A stretch of DNA of 64,000 nt from Crocodylus rhombifer (Eukaryota > Chordata > Crocodylia > Crocodylidae), in contig JAVSML010024360.1 of NCBI GenBank assembly GCA_038503035.1, positions 186,001 to 250,000 on the forward strand, in the 5' to 3' direction. The notes beneath the pieces are model-generated. The model searched no databases, was not told the DNA's origin, and saw only the letters and a program-made list of their open reading frames with translations. Made by a program: the position numbers and the translations under genes. This document shows positions 11,393 to 24,299 of this stretch, piece by piece (position 1 is the stretch's first letter; every line of letters starts with the position of its first letter).

Positions 11393-12450
11393 ACAGCATC
11401 CAGTACTGAGTTTTAGCATGTTTCTGAGCCTCCCTCCATATGTTAATTAAAACAGAATTGGAATATTCAGCCAGAACAAGGTTGCCCCCTACTGTTACAA
11501 TAGCTTTTCTGCGCAGAAAAAAAAAGTTAAAATAACCTAAATCTGAAAGCATTTATACTCCGAATTTGGTACTGAGAAAAAGTCACTATCAGCTGCTGAA
11601 GGCAAGGAAGGATTTTTACAGCCAGCGAGAGACATAGTTTCCATAGGTTGTTTGCATTTAGTAGTCATCCTTTCTGCATCCTTTGTATATATTTCACTGC
11701 ACTGACTTAGGGTTGTATAATGCTAGTATGACTGCTATCATCTCAATGGTGTAACTTTCTTTAACTGTCCCTGACAGCTCTAAAAAAGATCAGGGTCCCA
11801 ATCTCCACTGTAACATTCAGTGACACTGGAGTAACACAGCCCTAGCTCAACAAAGCAGAGTCCTAAAGCACTTGTACATGTGAGGATTTGCCTATGTACA
11901 TGTGATGAAACATGATGAAAAATTTAGCTATTTATCATCATAATAGCATCACCATGTACACATGCACATGGTTTTGTTGTGTCAAACTGTCACAGAGCTT
12001 GCCAACTTAGACCTCCTCTGATGTATTTTTGTTTTATTGTGACAAATTGTCTCTTTGTGGACCAAAAAATCCATCATATGTACGTCACATATGTAAATTG
12101 GTGCATTGACATGTGTCCTGAGGCACCTTGCCCATGAGGTGCTGCTGCAATTTACTGGTACTTTCATATAATTTGCAGTTTAATTCAGAGGTTTTTTGTG
12201 TAATTAATGTTTTAGCATACCAGCTGTAGCCATAGAGCTCAACATGGATCAATCTTCTGCTGATGGATCAATCCTCCTATTTTAAGTTCATTAATTAAAT
12301 AAAAGAAACCTGTTTCTGTTAGTCATCTCCAAATTCACTCTACTGACAGCTAGGGTGTGGTGAAAACTGGGGTGCTTGAACTATGCCAGGCACCCAGGAG
12401 CACAGTCGCAGTCCTGAAAGTCTTGTTACAGCCCCCCAATAATTTCAGGA
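11393..12450. other. no gene; A/T-rich unclassified sequence
   Basis: I see nothing classifiable here. There is no long open frame and no repeat boundary I can defend. Confidence 0.4.
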
Positions 12451-12454
12451 GACT

Positions 12455-13913
12455 CCCTCAGTGGTAAAACTATGTGGTCATTCAGCAGAACACGACAGTG
12501 GCCAAACCCCGCATTCAGGTCCTAGTGGGTACTCTGTGCATTATGTTCTACACACCCCATGTATTAGCCAGACCACAAAATTAAATTCCCAATCCCAGAT
12601 TTGCATTGTCTCCTAGCACACCCTGTTTACAACAGACACCCTCACCAGTAATACTATGTGGCTATTCTGCAGAACAGCTCAATGCCTGAACTCCGAATTC
12701 TGGCTCCGGTGGGTATTGTTTGTGTTACTTTCCACACTCCCATTTTCTTTACCAATCCCGGCAACACTGCCACAGCTAGGCACCAGACCCCATCATTAAA
12801 ATCCTATGCCATATGCTGCAGCCACCTGGAGACCACACAGGGCTGTCCCATGTCTCCACTGCATCAATGCTGCCTCTGGGCTGTCCCGCAGGGAAGGATG
12901 ACAGCAGAGAGCAGGCACAGGCAGCCCCACATGGGCTCTGAGCAGCTGCACCAGGGAGTGCCGGTAGTGGGAGAGGAAGGGGCCGCTTTTCTCCACGCTG
13001 AGCAACAGTTTGGCCCGTGCTGCTGAGCCTGGGCCCCACGCTGGCTCCAGGCTCACCCATCAGAGCTGAGCAGCAGCAGCTGGGCACAAACTGCTGCTCA
13101 GGGTGGAGGAAAGTGGCCACCCCTCACCTCACCACTGCTGGGCAATGTTTGCTGCAGCTGTGCTTGTGAGGTGCCCAGCATGGTTGTTTTACACAGCCAT
13201 TGCTGCCATGCTGGGCACCTCACAGGTGGCAGTGAAGGACCTGCACTACAGCCTACACTGTAGCAAACACTGCCTGGGGTGGCAAGGCAAGGGGGCATTT
13301 TTTTCCCATGCTGAGCAGTAGTTTGTCCTGCACCGCCACTACTCAATCCAAACGGATGAGTGCAGGGTGCGTGGGGTTGGTGCTGCACACGCTCATCCCC
13401 ACCTGTACTGCAGAGCTGGGGTGAGGGAGAACTGGGAGTGAGTGGGTGCGCAGGAGCCAATGACAGCCAGACAGGAACATGGGGCCTGTGCCAGCGGGGC
13501 CCAGAGCAGGGCAGCAGGGGCTCTATGGAGTTGGGTCAGCTCCCCTCTCTCCCTGCTGGTGCAGCCCAACCCAGCTCCATAGACCCCAGCCAGCCCGCAC
13601 CCCACACTCCTGCCGCCCCACTCTGGGCCCAGCACACTCGCTCATATCCACACTCCCCATCACCACTTTCCCCAAATTAAAGTCAAATTAAAATATATTA
13701 TTATGGCTGTTTGTTTTTCCCCCCTAAGATGGCAAACCCTCTTCCCTAAAGGAGTACTTCCAGGGGCAAGGGATGGGACTTCCAGGGGCAAAGGTCAGAG
13801 GTTAGGGGGTGGGACTTCTGGATCCAAGATGGCAACCAGGGGGCCGAGCTACCCATATGACCCTTGACAGATTGCCAAATCTCAGTAAGCAGCCTTCCAC
13901 CTGAAATAGTGCC
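12455..13913. mobile_element. probable hAT-derived block; only the right end is clear
   Basis: The sequence ends 'agtgcccacccctg' at 13913, which reverse complemented gives CAGGGGTGGGCACT, a typical hAT terminus. I could not find the matching left terminus or a flanking octamer. At its start an approximately 190-base unit is repeated once imperfectly (about 12455 and 12645; shared 'actatgtgg...ttc.gcagaaca'). Near 13750-13830 the segment 'acttccaggggcaag' is repeated. The GC-rich middle is non-coding. Confidence 0.45.
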
Positions 13914-13947
13914 CACCCCTGGTCTAGAGCTTAAAAAGGTGTTAAAT

Positions 13948-15505
13948 CAGGGATGGGCAATTTTTTCTCCTGGAGGGCCACTTAACAAGTTTTGGTGAGC
14001 TGTCAAGGACCGTACACATAAAATCTTTTAGAAGATACCATTTTAACAAATTATAGACAAACCAAACCAAATCATATACTAAAAATCTACTATATGTTGT
14101 TATCTACTTTAAATATCTTAATTGTATTTCAAAAAATATTTTTTATCCTGAATTGTTTTTCCAAGTAGTGTATATAGAGATGATTGCATAACAGCTCAAA
14201 ATAAAATCTTACTGTTGTATATTGTGCAGTGGGGAAGAGGTGTTGGAATGGGTGTGGGGGGATATGCATGTGTATGGGCAGGGCTACCCACATGCTTTGT
14301 CACAGGAGCCATCCAGGGATGGTGGGACAGAAGGGTGGAACAGGAAGCACATGCAACATAGCTTGCTTTGGCTGTGCAGCTGCAGGTGTGGTACACCTCC
14401 GCACTATCCAGCCCGCAGTTGCTCCCATTGATGTAAAAATCTCGGTTCGTTTCTTTGGAGGCTCAATGAATATTAATGATCCTTCAGGCACACATTGTTG
14501 GTGATACAAAAGGTATATATTTGCAAATAGGGTCAGAGAGAGAGACAAAAGATCAAACCCTCTGCCCCCGGTGAACATTCCTCAGCAGGCTTTTATCCCC
14601 TCTCTCCTGAGCACGTGTACAGAAGCAGGAACTCTTACAACTCATTTCCGGTTCATACAAACATATATGAAACGACGTCACGTCATACATCGCATGTGTA
14701 TTATAATTAACTACTTAAGTATGCGGGGCGGATAGGCTTATATGTATTAGTTAATTGCGCTTGCCCAGAAAGCACTTCAGTTTACAAAAGTTCAAACCTC
14801 TCCTGCCTTCAAGGACAGAACCAAAAAAAATGGCAATTTACTCTTATCTGCATGAGAATGCTAAGGAGTATAAGCTTTACTGTAACAAAGAGATAGTAAA
14901 TTTGCAAAACAAAGAGGGAGTGATACCTTAATACAAAGAGCCCTTAGTGTCCTCCCCTCCAACCCCCTCCTTACACCGGGGAGACAGGGAGAGCTGGCAG
15001 CCGTGCTGTTCTGACAACACTATTGATGAGAGCTAGCAGCTGCGTTGTTTTAACAACACTATTGATAATGCATTTTCGATAATATTTCTAACACCATGAT
15101 GCTCTGCATGGGGCCAAGCCCTGCATGCTCCCACCCATCCCCAGCCCCGACTGCTCAAGTTGACTCCCCCACACTTCCAGCAACTCCTTCTCCTCCTCCT
15201 GTTCCTGCTGTTCCACTCCAGGTGGGAGCAGTGCAGCAGGAGGAGGAAGAGGAGAAGGAGGAGAAGGAGCCACCAGAGGCAAGGGGAGCTGAGCAGTACC
15301 TGGGCAGCTGCAGCTGCCCCACTGGGAAGCTGTGCATGCTGGCCAGGGCTGATTGGTGGGCATAGGCAGGACTCATCCCCATGCAGAGCACCATGGGGGC
15401 AGCCATGGGCCAGATACTATCAATTGGCAGGTGCCCACCCACAGGCCAGATCCAACCAGTTGGCAGCCCAGATCTGGCCTGCAGACCATATTTTGCCCAC
15501 CCTTG
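13948..15505. mobile_element. hAT element interrupted by a solo LTR
   Basis: The left end is CAGGGATGGGCAATTTTTTC. The right end, reverse complemented, begins CAAGGGTGGGCAAAATATGG. The flanking bases share TGTT (13940-13947 TGTTAAAT; 15506-15513 TGTTGTGG), a weak duplication. A 665-bp LTR occupies 14429-15093, leaving about 0.9 kb of hAT. No transposase is visible. Confidence 0.65.
14429..15093 (-). mobile_element. solo LTR of an endogenous retrovirus-like element
   Basis: On the plus strand it begins TGATGTAAAAATC and ends TTTCTAACA, so it has TG...CA termini. The 4-bp sequence CCAT flanks both sides (14425-14428 and 15094-15097). Four-base duplications are typical of gamma/ERV1-type integrases. 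A TATA-like ATATAAGCC read on the minus strand (near 14735) suggests minus orientation. No gag, pol or env remains beside it, so it is a recombined solo LTR. Confidence 0.72.
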
Positions 15506-15698
15506 TGTTGTGGTCTATGTGCAGCTTTTTTTTTAAAGCATGTCAGTTATGATGTGGGGGATTTGTGTGTGCATTTCTCTCTCAAAAAATACAGCTTAAT
15601 TGATATAATCCCTAGAGAGATACATTCATACTGATAGACACCTGTGCCAGTTTATCTGTTTCTCCCCTCAGGAATAAGCTACACATGTATATATACCT

Positions 15699-17328
15699 TG
15701 TGATAGGACCAGGTCCCAGAGATGGCTCTGATGCCCCTATTCAAACAGCTTTTGCCTAGCCCTGCCTCTAAGCTACCCTTCCTTTGCTCTTTCTTGCCAC
15801 ACCTTGGTATTCCTAAGGAATTTGGAAAGGGAGGCTGTCCAAGCATCTTAGAGTGAAGCTTGACCCATCTTCTGGCCACTGGATCCCTCTCAAATCCCAA
15901 TCTATCCTTATGCCAGATGGGCCCTCCTTCCCCCTCAGAACACCAGATGCCTTACAGACTATTTATGACCTCTGGCCTCCCCTACAGCCATTTCCAGCGG
16001 CTCTCGGGTATCATCACTCACTCATCAGTGGGCATTCAACCCCCAATCTCTGCTCCAATCCATTCAGGCCTCCTTGCCTTCTCTCAATCTCTGCCCCACC
16101 TGGGGCTCAGGCTGCTATTTCTTTTTCCACTTCTGCCCCTCCTGGGCTATGGGCCCCAAATCCTAGTTTTCACCCCTTGGGCTGTGGGATCCCTAGGTCT
16201 GCTTGTTCTCATCCCATTCAGGCTACAGGCCCCTGGCCCCAGTTCGCACCCCTCTCTGGCTGTGGTTCTGCCCCCTGGTTGATGGGCCCCTGGTTTTCAC
16301 CCTACTCAGGCTGTGGTTTTGCCCTTTCAGGCACTGTGCTCCAGTCTCTTTCTGTCACTCCTTTAGGCTTACTTCCCTGGCAGTAACTTATTCCATGTCT
16401 TCAGCCCTGACCAGTGGTAGGGCTCTCCAAAATCATCACATGCCACTGGCACCACTGAGACCTCTACCTCCCCTTACTAGTCACAAAACTGGCCCATTAG
16501 TTACAACTATAACCAAACCATAAGCACACTGGCTACCACACAAGGTATAAGCCTATTGGCTATACAACTAACCTACCCTGTGAGACTTTAATCCCTTACT
16601 TGTAGTCTTCATTGCAGACAGCTCCCAGTCTTTCATCTGATTCCTGGGGTACAGAGCTCCTTCCCGAGGTAGCTTGCAGTTCTCAGTTCAAGTAACCCCC
16701 CTAGCCAGTTACTCTTGTAGGATCCTGCACTGACACAACAAAGGTCAGGGCCCTCAGCTCCCCTGCTGTCCATCCTGAGGTGCAGGTGCACCCACTTCTG
16801 GCAACAAGCCAAACCAGGGGTCCTTAGACCTCATTGCAGCACTTGCAGCCTCTTGGCCACCTGCTACAGCTGACCCAGACTCCGGGCAGACCCCTGCCAC
16901 TCACCACAGAGCCTGGGCTGCTCAAGGCAGGTGGCAAGGAGGCTGCAAGCCATTGCACTGAGGTCTGCAGAGCCCCAGTTCAGCTTGTTGCTGGCAGCAG
17001 GTGCACACGTGCCTTCAGGCAGACAGCGAGGGAGCTGTGAGGGGCCCAATCCTTGTTGTGGCAGCACAGTCCCAGACCCTTCCCCCACCACCCAACCTAA
17101 GGCACACATACCAAACAAAATACCTTCATATGACACACGTGCTGGGGTTGCCAAACCCTGCTCTAGGCACTGGACCCTCGGCTGGCTCCTTAGTGTGCAG
17201 CTCTCTGCCTAGGGAACAGTACTTCCTAACTGCCTACTCCTTTGCAGCTGACCTTTATTTCTCTGCCTGGCCTCTGTCTGCCATAGGTTTTCACTTTAAG
17301 TAACCGAAGTGTTAGTCTTCCTGTTACA
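15699..17328. mobile_element. LTR-like element with 5-bp duplication
   Basis: The termini TGTGATAGGA and, reverse complemented, TGTAACAGGA form a near-perfect 10-bp inverted pair with TG...CA ends. The pentamer TACCT flanks both sides (15694-15698 and 17329-17333). The 1630-bp body is C-rich at first (15880-16380) and has no coding domain, which fits a long solo LTR or an LTR with another insertion. A hAT-like terminus CAGGGGTCCTTAGACC at 16815 and 'ggttgccaaaccctg' ending at 17160 suggest a further nested element. Confidence 0.6.
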
Positions 17329-17333
17329 TACCT

Positions 17334-19538
17334 TTATACTAGTATAAAGGCATCTACACACAGGGGGCATTGTGCCACTTTAACTATCCTAACAGTATTA
17401 ATATAATCTAACTTGTGTAGACAAGGCTTTACATAAAGCTAAAAATAAAGTTGCTTATCAAGAAGGGAGAGACTTGATAGCCATCTAATCTTTATCCTCA
17501 TTGTTTAGGCTACTTAAATACATCAAAGAAAGCATCTTCAGGAGAAAGACCTTTCCTTTCTTCCTTAAAATAAGAGATCCTATATGAACATGGGGTGAGG
17601 GAGGGAGGAAAAGAGGGGAAAAATCAGAAATTAAAAGATCCTGTATGAACATTCAAGGGTGAGGGTGGCAGGGAGGAATCAGAAATGAAAATCTAAAAAG
17701 AGATGGAAGTAGGACTCAGGGGGATGGAGACAGAAATGGAGAATAAGAACTATGAGACTTTAATTTGTTCATTTGGGTTTCCGGACATATTTAGCATTTA
17801 CTTTCTGTATTTAGTTTTTGGTTTGTTTGCCATAGTCAACGTAAAAAGTGAACAACGTTATGATTACTTCACAAGCAACTGAGATAATAACATGGATTTT
17901 ATTATAACCCTTATAATAACATGGGATAATAAAATGTAAGCACCTTTTGAAATCTCCCATTGTTAGCAGTTGCCTTATAATATAGTTAATGTAATGTAAT
18001 TAGAAGGGGCTATAGAAATGAACATTATCATTGGGCCTATGTAGGTCAGAAAATCAAGTACTAGGTTTTCCTCTCCGAAACAAACAAGGAGAATTTTTCA
18101 TAGAAGGTTTTCAAAAACCTCCATTCCAATTTGCTTTTCCTGGAGGCAGCCTGCCAGCCTGTAGCTCCATCTGCTGTATCAAATAGAAATAACAAAAAAA
18201 GCAAGTATTTTTCTTTAATAAGCTGTACTCCAGAGCCCATGAATTATTAAAGAGGACAGGAATGACAGTTACATTTATTCCAAAAAGCAAATTATTCAAG
18301 CCAGAGACCTAATGGCAGGTAACGAGACAGCAACATTCACAGTGAATTAAGCAGTGATCTGTAATAATAGATGGGAGTTCTGAGGATTTCTGCCCTGGTT
18401 TTGGCTGAATTCTGGTTTCAATAAGTCATTAGACTTGTATGGAACATAGCTTTTCAATCTCCCTCAAACTATGAAAGTTTAAAAAAAGATCTTATTCTGC
18501 ATCAAAATGAAATGGAGACTTTATGAAGAAAAAGGGAGTGATAGAAAACCCACCCTGGCCTCAGCTCAGAATAGCCAATACCCAGCAGTATGAGAGTGTC
18601 TCTTGGATGTAAGAGAGACAGATTCAAATCTTTCCTCCAGAGATATAGCTAGCTAACAAGGTTTGTGTCCTGGGCAAAACCCTGCAAGGGAGCAATGGGG
18701 AGTGTACCTGAGCACTGGAGAGGAGAGGTGCCGAGCACCAGAAGAAGGGAGGGATGGAGGGCAAAAAGGAGTCTTTCCTTCCCCAGGAACTCAGAATCCC
18801 TAGACTTTGCTCTTGTGGTGGAGTCTCTCTGTTTCCACCACTGCCCACCAGATACTGCTTAGGGATCATTAAAACACAATTAATCCTTAAACAGAACGTG
18901 AAATATGAACACGGACAACTCAATGTCCTAAAAGCAAAGTCTAACTTTTTTAGTACAAGTATTATCTTAGCAGTCTCTATCTTAGAGTGAGCCTTGAAAG
19001 AGAGAAAGTGAGAGAGAAAAAAGAGAAAAAAGCACTTAGTACAATGATGTCACCCAATCCCAGATGTTAGTTTGCTTCACAGAAAAGACAGCCACTCAGT
19101 TCCTGAAGCAAAAGGTGTGTCATTGGCTGGGATGTTCCAGACAGGTGTTGAAAGCTGGATTCATGATGACAATGATACACACTTAATTTTTTTGCTTCTC
19201 CCTTTTATGCTTTTCTTTAACTTGACTCTTTTGATGACTCCTTGTTTTTGGATTGGTCTCTCTGCAGTCTTACTTTGGGCATTGTACATTGGTCTCCTTT
19301 ATTACCGTTCATTAACATATCCAGTCATTTCATTCCTCTGATTCAGCTAGTTAGTACCAAGTTCAGTTCATCTGAGTAACAAAACTATTACCATGTTGTA
19401 TTAGAAAAGCTTCTCACAGCACTAGAAAAGGAAACTTAGTGTCCCCTGTCCCAGCAGAATGTCATTTACATTCAGATTTCATGAACTGCATTAAAAATAA
19501 GTAATATTAAAAGCGTTATTATGTAATTGCTGGTGAAG
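17334..19538. other. no gene; mostly unique-looking A/T-rich DNA
   Basis: No supported exon. Bases 18590-18640 ('ttggatgtaagagagacagattcaaatc') resemble the B-box part of a decayed tRNA-derived SINE. The rest is unclassified. Confidence 0.4.
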
Positions 19539-19625
19539 GAAGCACCTGAGGAAGCATGTTTGTCCCCAAAAGCTTGCAAAGCAGAATTTTTCCAACTATT
19601 TTAGTTTGTCAATAAAAAATAATTG
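19539..19625 (+). repeat. interspersed repeat 3' segment, paralogue of the site at 63595
   Basis: Contains 'cctgaggaagcatgtttgtc', 'cccaaaagcttgcaaag' and 'tttttccaactattttagtttgtcaataaaa'. The same ordered segments occur at 63595-63647 and continue at 63875-63900, where a Tigger-like insertion splits them. The family is a widespread sauropsid repeat whose class I cannot assign. Confidence 0.6.
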
Positions 19626-20985
19626 GATTTACTCAGTGAAGCTTGTTTGCCTCTTGCACATTTAAATACACGTAGTTGATGCGCTTAGATAGCTATATGA
19701 AGTATTATAAAGTAATAACAATTTCTCAAGCAAAATATACAACAGGAATTTTTTTTACTGATTGAGTTCCCTAATAGCCTACAAATAATAGTGCCCTGAT
19801 ATTTCTACTAAACAATTAACCCTTTATTTTACTCAAATAGAGGAATTTTCCATTGGATTGTCATTCCCAGATTCAAATCACACAACCTGAATACAAAAAT
19901 CAAACATTAAATGGGGCTCTGGATCATTCTGGATAAGGACTCTGGAGTTAGTGTTGGCCTGATTTTAAGAATCAGCAGCTGATAATCAATTGTGGGCAGG
20001 ATGCAATATCCCCAAAATGACCAATCACAACACATCCCGTTGATAACTTTATTGATACACAGTAGCAGTATATGACAATTAGGAAGCAAATGAAGGCTCT
20101 CACCATACACTGTACCCCAGGGATGCACACAGGAAGATGGACATTTGGCCGGCACGCAATCGTCTTTTGTGGGTCTCTTGCTTCAGTTTGTGGCAGTGTC
20201 ACCTAGAAGAAGTTGCTGAGTGATGAACACGCCCTCCTTATGTTCCCCTTTAGTCCATTCATTTTGTACCTAGCTGGTGCTCATTCATTGGTGGTCCAGT
20301 TCGATGTACCTTGTCCAGTCAATGGAGGTAGTGTCTATATGCATTTCAGGCACCAGACATCTAGTAAGATGTTATCATATAGTTGTAATCTTTCCATCCT
20401 TAACTGGGACTTTTAGGCACCAGGATAGGTTAATTCTTGCAACTGCACTCTAATCTTTTGAATGCATGTGATGTGGGGTTGCTTGTCTTCTCAAGGCTCA
20501 TTAGACACTCTTTCCCCAGGAAAAAAAACCCACTCTGGAATATGTGAGAGCTCCCTTGTTACAAAGCTGCTCCCCTGCTAGGCTGTGAGAGCCTGATTTT
20601 GCTTTCTAGCACACTAGTTAGTCACACTTATATTGAATATTTTGACTAATAAGCAATAAGCACTAAAATTCTAAAAATATATATTTTTAGCCATCAGTTA
20701 GTGATTCAAGAGAAAGCTAATCATACAGGCCCACAAGTGAGTGAGACACTCACAATTTTTGGAAGGCAAGAATTACCTTTATTCTACTCTTGTGCTATTG
20801 AAAAATATCTTTTCCATCTGATTCTTACACCTTGAGTTAATAATCAAAAATTCCCAAGTGATAATTGTTTAATGACCTATATGAATCTGTTATGTCCATT
20901 TGGACAGGTATCCCTATAACAACAATGACAACAACAAAAAACAAGCACAACTGATTCACTTATTGGCATCAGTCACTCCCTAAAG
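19626..20985. other. no gene; unclassified A/T-rich DNA
   Basis: I see no gene, clear repeat terminus or conserved exon in this stretch. Confidence 0.4.
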
Positions 20986-20989
20986 GGGT

Positions 20990-21200
20990 CGAGAATTCCA
21001 GCATTTACTAGACTCTGAGACAACTCTGCATTTAAGAAAACCCCCTAATTATTAGATTGTAAACATGGAAAATTATAATTTTGTTTGATAGTTTTCCATA
21101 TCTGGAATCTAGTTATTAGAGGGTCCTCTTAAATATATCCCTCCCACCACTGCCACAGGTACACTAGCGGCAGGGGAAGCAGTCTGTTCTATACCCCTTG
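20990..21200. repeat. unclassified interspersed repeat, copy 1
   Basis: Segments 'atggaaaatta', 'ttttccatatctggaatcta' and 'gttattagagggtcctctta' match, in the same order, the region 33590-33720. Both copies continue into C-rich sequence. The class is unknown; no TIR or TSD was located. Confidence 0.5.
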
Positions 21201-21225
21201 TCCCCCACTTGCCACTTGCCTCCCC

Positions 21226-22215
21226 ATGCCTGTCCCCTTGCTGCCCACCACCCCCACCCTTCTCCCTCACCTTTGCCTTCTCCCTCACCTTTGCAGCTGC
21301 TTTTGCTGTCTCCAGGGGGAACGTGGAACACCTGGCTGGGCCAGGCCCAGGTGGGGTTGGGACTGGAGCAGCTCCCCTGCTGTTCTGCACACACCTTCCC
21401 CACACTCCCCTCACTTCATGTCCCTTTCCCCACATTCCCTATGCATTGTGTGCCCTGTCCCTGTGCTCCTCTCACTCTTTCCCCATGCACCTTCCCTTGC
21501 ACTCTTTCCCTGCACTCCTCTCACTCCGTGCATCCCTTCCCTATGCTTCCCACATGACCATGCACCCCTTCCCCGGGTCCTTTCCCCAAGCTCTTTGACC
21601 CTTTCCCTGTGCTCCCCTCACTCCATACATCCTTTCAACTATACTTCTCCTGCCACACCTTCCTTCATGCTCCCCCCACACCATATACCCCCTCTCCATG
21701 TTCCTCCTTGCACTCCCCTTCCTCATGGCCCCTTACTCTGCATGTCCCTTTNNNNNNNNNNNNNNNNNNNNNNNNNNNNNNNNNNNNNNNNNNNNNNNNN
21801 NNNNNNNNNNNNNNNNNNNNNNNNNNNNNNNNNNNNNNNNNNNNNNNNNNNNNNNNNNNNNNNNNNNNNNNNNNNNNNNNNNNNNNNNNNNNNNNNNNNN
21901 NNNNNNNNNNNNNNNNNNNNNNNNNNNNNNNNNNNNNNNNNNNNNNNNNNNNNNNNNNNNNNNNNNNNNNNNNNNNNNNNNNNNNNNNNNNNNNNNNNNN
22001 NNNNNNNNNNNNNNNNNNNNNNNNNNNNNNNNNNNNNNNNNNNNNNNNNNNNNNNNNNNNNNNNNNNNNNNNNNNNNNNNNNNNNNNNNNNNNNNNNNNN
22101 NNNNNNNNNNNNNNNNNNNNNNNNNNNNNNNNNNNNNNNNNNNNNNNNNNNCCCCTGTGCTCCCTGCCACCACACTCCCCTTTCCCATGTTCTCCCATAT
22201 ACCCCCAACTTGCTT
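21226..22215. repeat. C-rich minisatellite spanning an assembly gap
   Basis: Imperfect tandem C/T-rich units such as 'tgcaccccttcccc', 'ctcccctcactcc' and 'cactctttccc' fill this stretch. They interrupt at a run of N (21752-22151) and resume after it. The array gives spuriously long open frames across the gap. True copy number cannot be known from this assembly. Confidence 0.7.
21752..22151. other. assembly gap of 400 N
   Basis: Exactly 400 undetermined bases inside a tandem repeat. The round length suggests an estimated or fixed-size scaffold gap. Confidence 0.99.
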
Positions 22216-24290
22216 CATGAGCCAGACTGCACCCATCCAGATCCACAGCATACTCAATTCTAAGATGAGAGGTCTCCCTTGCCCACCATGCTCAATGTGG
22301 GGTAAACCTCATCCTGTATTCAAGTAAATATAGTAACTGGGGAAAGAAACCAAGTTCCCCTTGTTGCCTTACAGGTACTTTTCTTAAGCTAGAGATAAAG
22401 CATTTGGTTTGGGAAGTACAGAGAAGCCTAAATACTGCTGCTATAGCTGTTCTGTAAATGTACTTTATTTTCCAGAAATTTTCAAGTAACTAAATCACTC
22501 AACCAGAAAAAGGTTCAGAATTAACAGTTTTAGATAAATAAGGTAATAACTAAAGTTACTGCAAATCGTCCAGATTAAGCAAATTACTGTTGTTTTGCAT
22601 GGTTTTTTGCATGCTGAGAGATTAAACTGGGGGGAAGTAAAGGCTCAGTGGCAAGATAGTAGAAACAAGTAATCTGAAGGGACATGAAATAGATGCTGTC
22701 ACTGCTCAAGAATGGACACAGCATTAAAAAAAATCTAACAATGTTAGTTTTCATAGCAGGTGAAAAACATCTTTTTTGGGCCCACAGGCATCTCTTTCCT
22801 TTGCATTAGCCCACTTGGGACACAGGACTGGAAAAGACTTGCTGTACTACACAGTCCAGTCCCCCACTGTTGCAAGCAACCACATCACATCATCTCATTG
22901 GTAAGTGCATCAGCTTTTGTGGTAAAAGTTAGTTACATTTTTTGCCACAAATGCTCCTATGGGAAGGTGGTTCCTGAATCTGCCTCATCAGAGGTTTAGA
23001 AAACTTTTTTAAAAATTTCAGCCTAGATTTATTAGTGGCCAGCTACTTATGTCAGTTTACTCTTCTATCATTATCATCTTTATAATATTTCCCAGAATTT
23101 GAAACATATAGATCAGCATAGCCATAATTGGCTGGCATGCTTCTTTACCAGGATGCCTGCTGCTGACCAAACACCCAGAACAGGACAGGCATAACCATCC
23201 TAAAACTAGAGAAAGCAGCCAGTGATCTGTAGTCTGCAGATACCATTGCTATGTGTAATGGACAAGCTTCTGGGAAGGATGCTACTTCAGAGATTTATGC
23301 CCTCCCCCCCACACTTAGGACTCATCCCTGAAAGTAATCTGGGTTCAGACCATGATGAAATATTTGTGATCAGACCATCACAATCATACTGATGACCCAT
23401 ATCTAAGCTGGCTGCCAATGTTGGATAAAATCAGTAGTAGCCTTTGTGGATCTGTTTGTGGCACATAACTTGGGTTGGTGGGATAGGCTTCTTCTGTTAG
23501 TGTAGAAAATAGCACCTCACTAAACAAGACTACACATGCTGATGGCCTGTGACACAAGTTCTGTGCATAGCTGATGAAAACACTTGCAGACTTCATATAC
23601 TGAACAATCAGGCTTCCACATGGGTTTGTCTTGCCACCTCTGGTCTTTGGTATTTGTGACACTCACCTTGTCACTGATACTTGGCTATTCGAATGATCTT
23701 ACATTTGCAACCCAGGTGAGTGTTTTCACCCAAATGGAACATATCCTCATGAGGATCTGGAAAACATACTATAGAGGATGGCAACTCCACCCAAGTCCTC
23801 AAGCTGTGTCCATATTCCATCAGAGCAACACCCATCCAAAGGAGCGCGTTAATATAATTTTTCTACAGGATTTTACTCAGGCATCACAACTTCCAAAAAT
23901 GTATTGGACTGGCTGTGGCTCATAGCCTTGCATACCACCAACATGTGATAAAAGTTTGTTGTCAAAATACAGGCTAGAAACAGTATTCTCTACAAATTTG
24001 GTGAGACCAACTGGACAGCAGTGGCTTACCCCTTTCAGACAGTCACCATGGTCTTTCTATGAGCACATAGAAAAACTAATACTTGTCAGTGTTACAGGGT
24101 ACCCCCCAATTTATTTTTTAATACCCTGCTCTATGGGCAGTCTGCCCTGTTCTTGCGTGCCATACCTTAATGTTAATAGATATATATAGTGCAGGAAGCT
24201 GCCCTGATCTTATTATAATGACCACCCAACTTGTGGTTGTAGCCTGGTTGCAGTGTATAATCTAACAGCTCACCCCTTCCCCATCCCCTG
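22216..24290. other. no gene; unclassified sequence
   Basis: No supported gene. Open frames near 23384-23925 lie on both strands without domains or splice context. Confidence 0.4.
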
Positions 24291-24299
24291 GCCATTGGA

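Noticed and set aside
16815..17160. A firm hAT inside the LTR-like element
   Set aside because: The terminal CAGGG motifs are present, but the flanking octamers do not match and the inverted repeats are short, so it is mentioned only as a possibility.
21226..22263. 345-codon frame across the gap
   Set aside because: Over a third of it is undetermined sequence and the rest is C-rich minisatellite.
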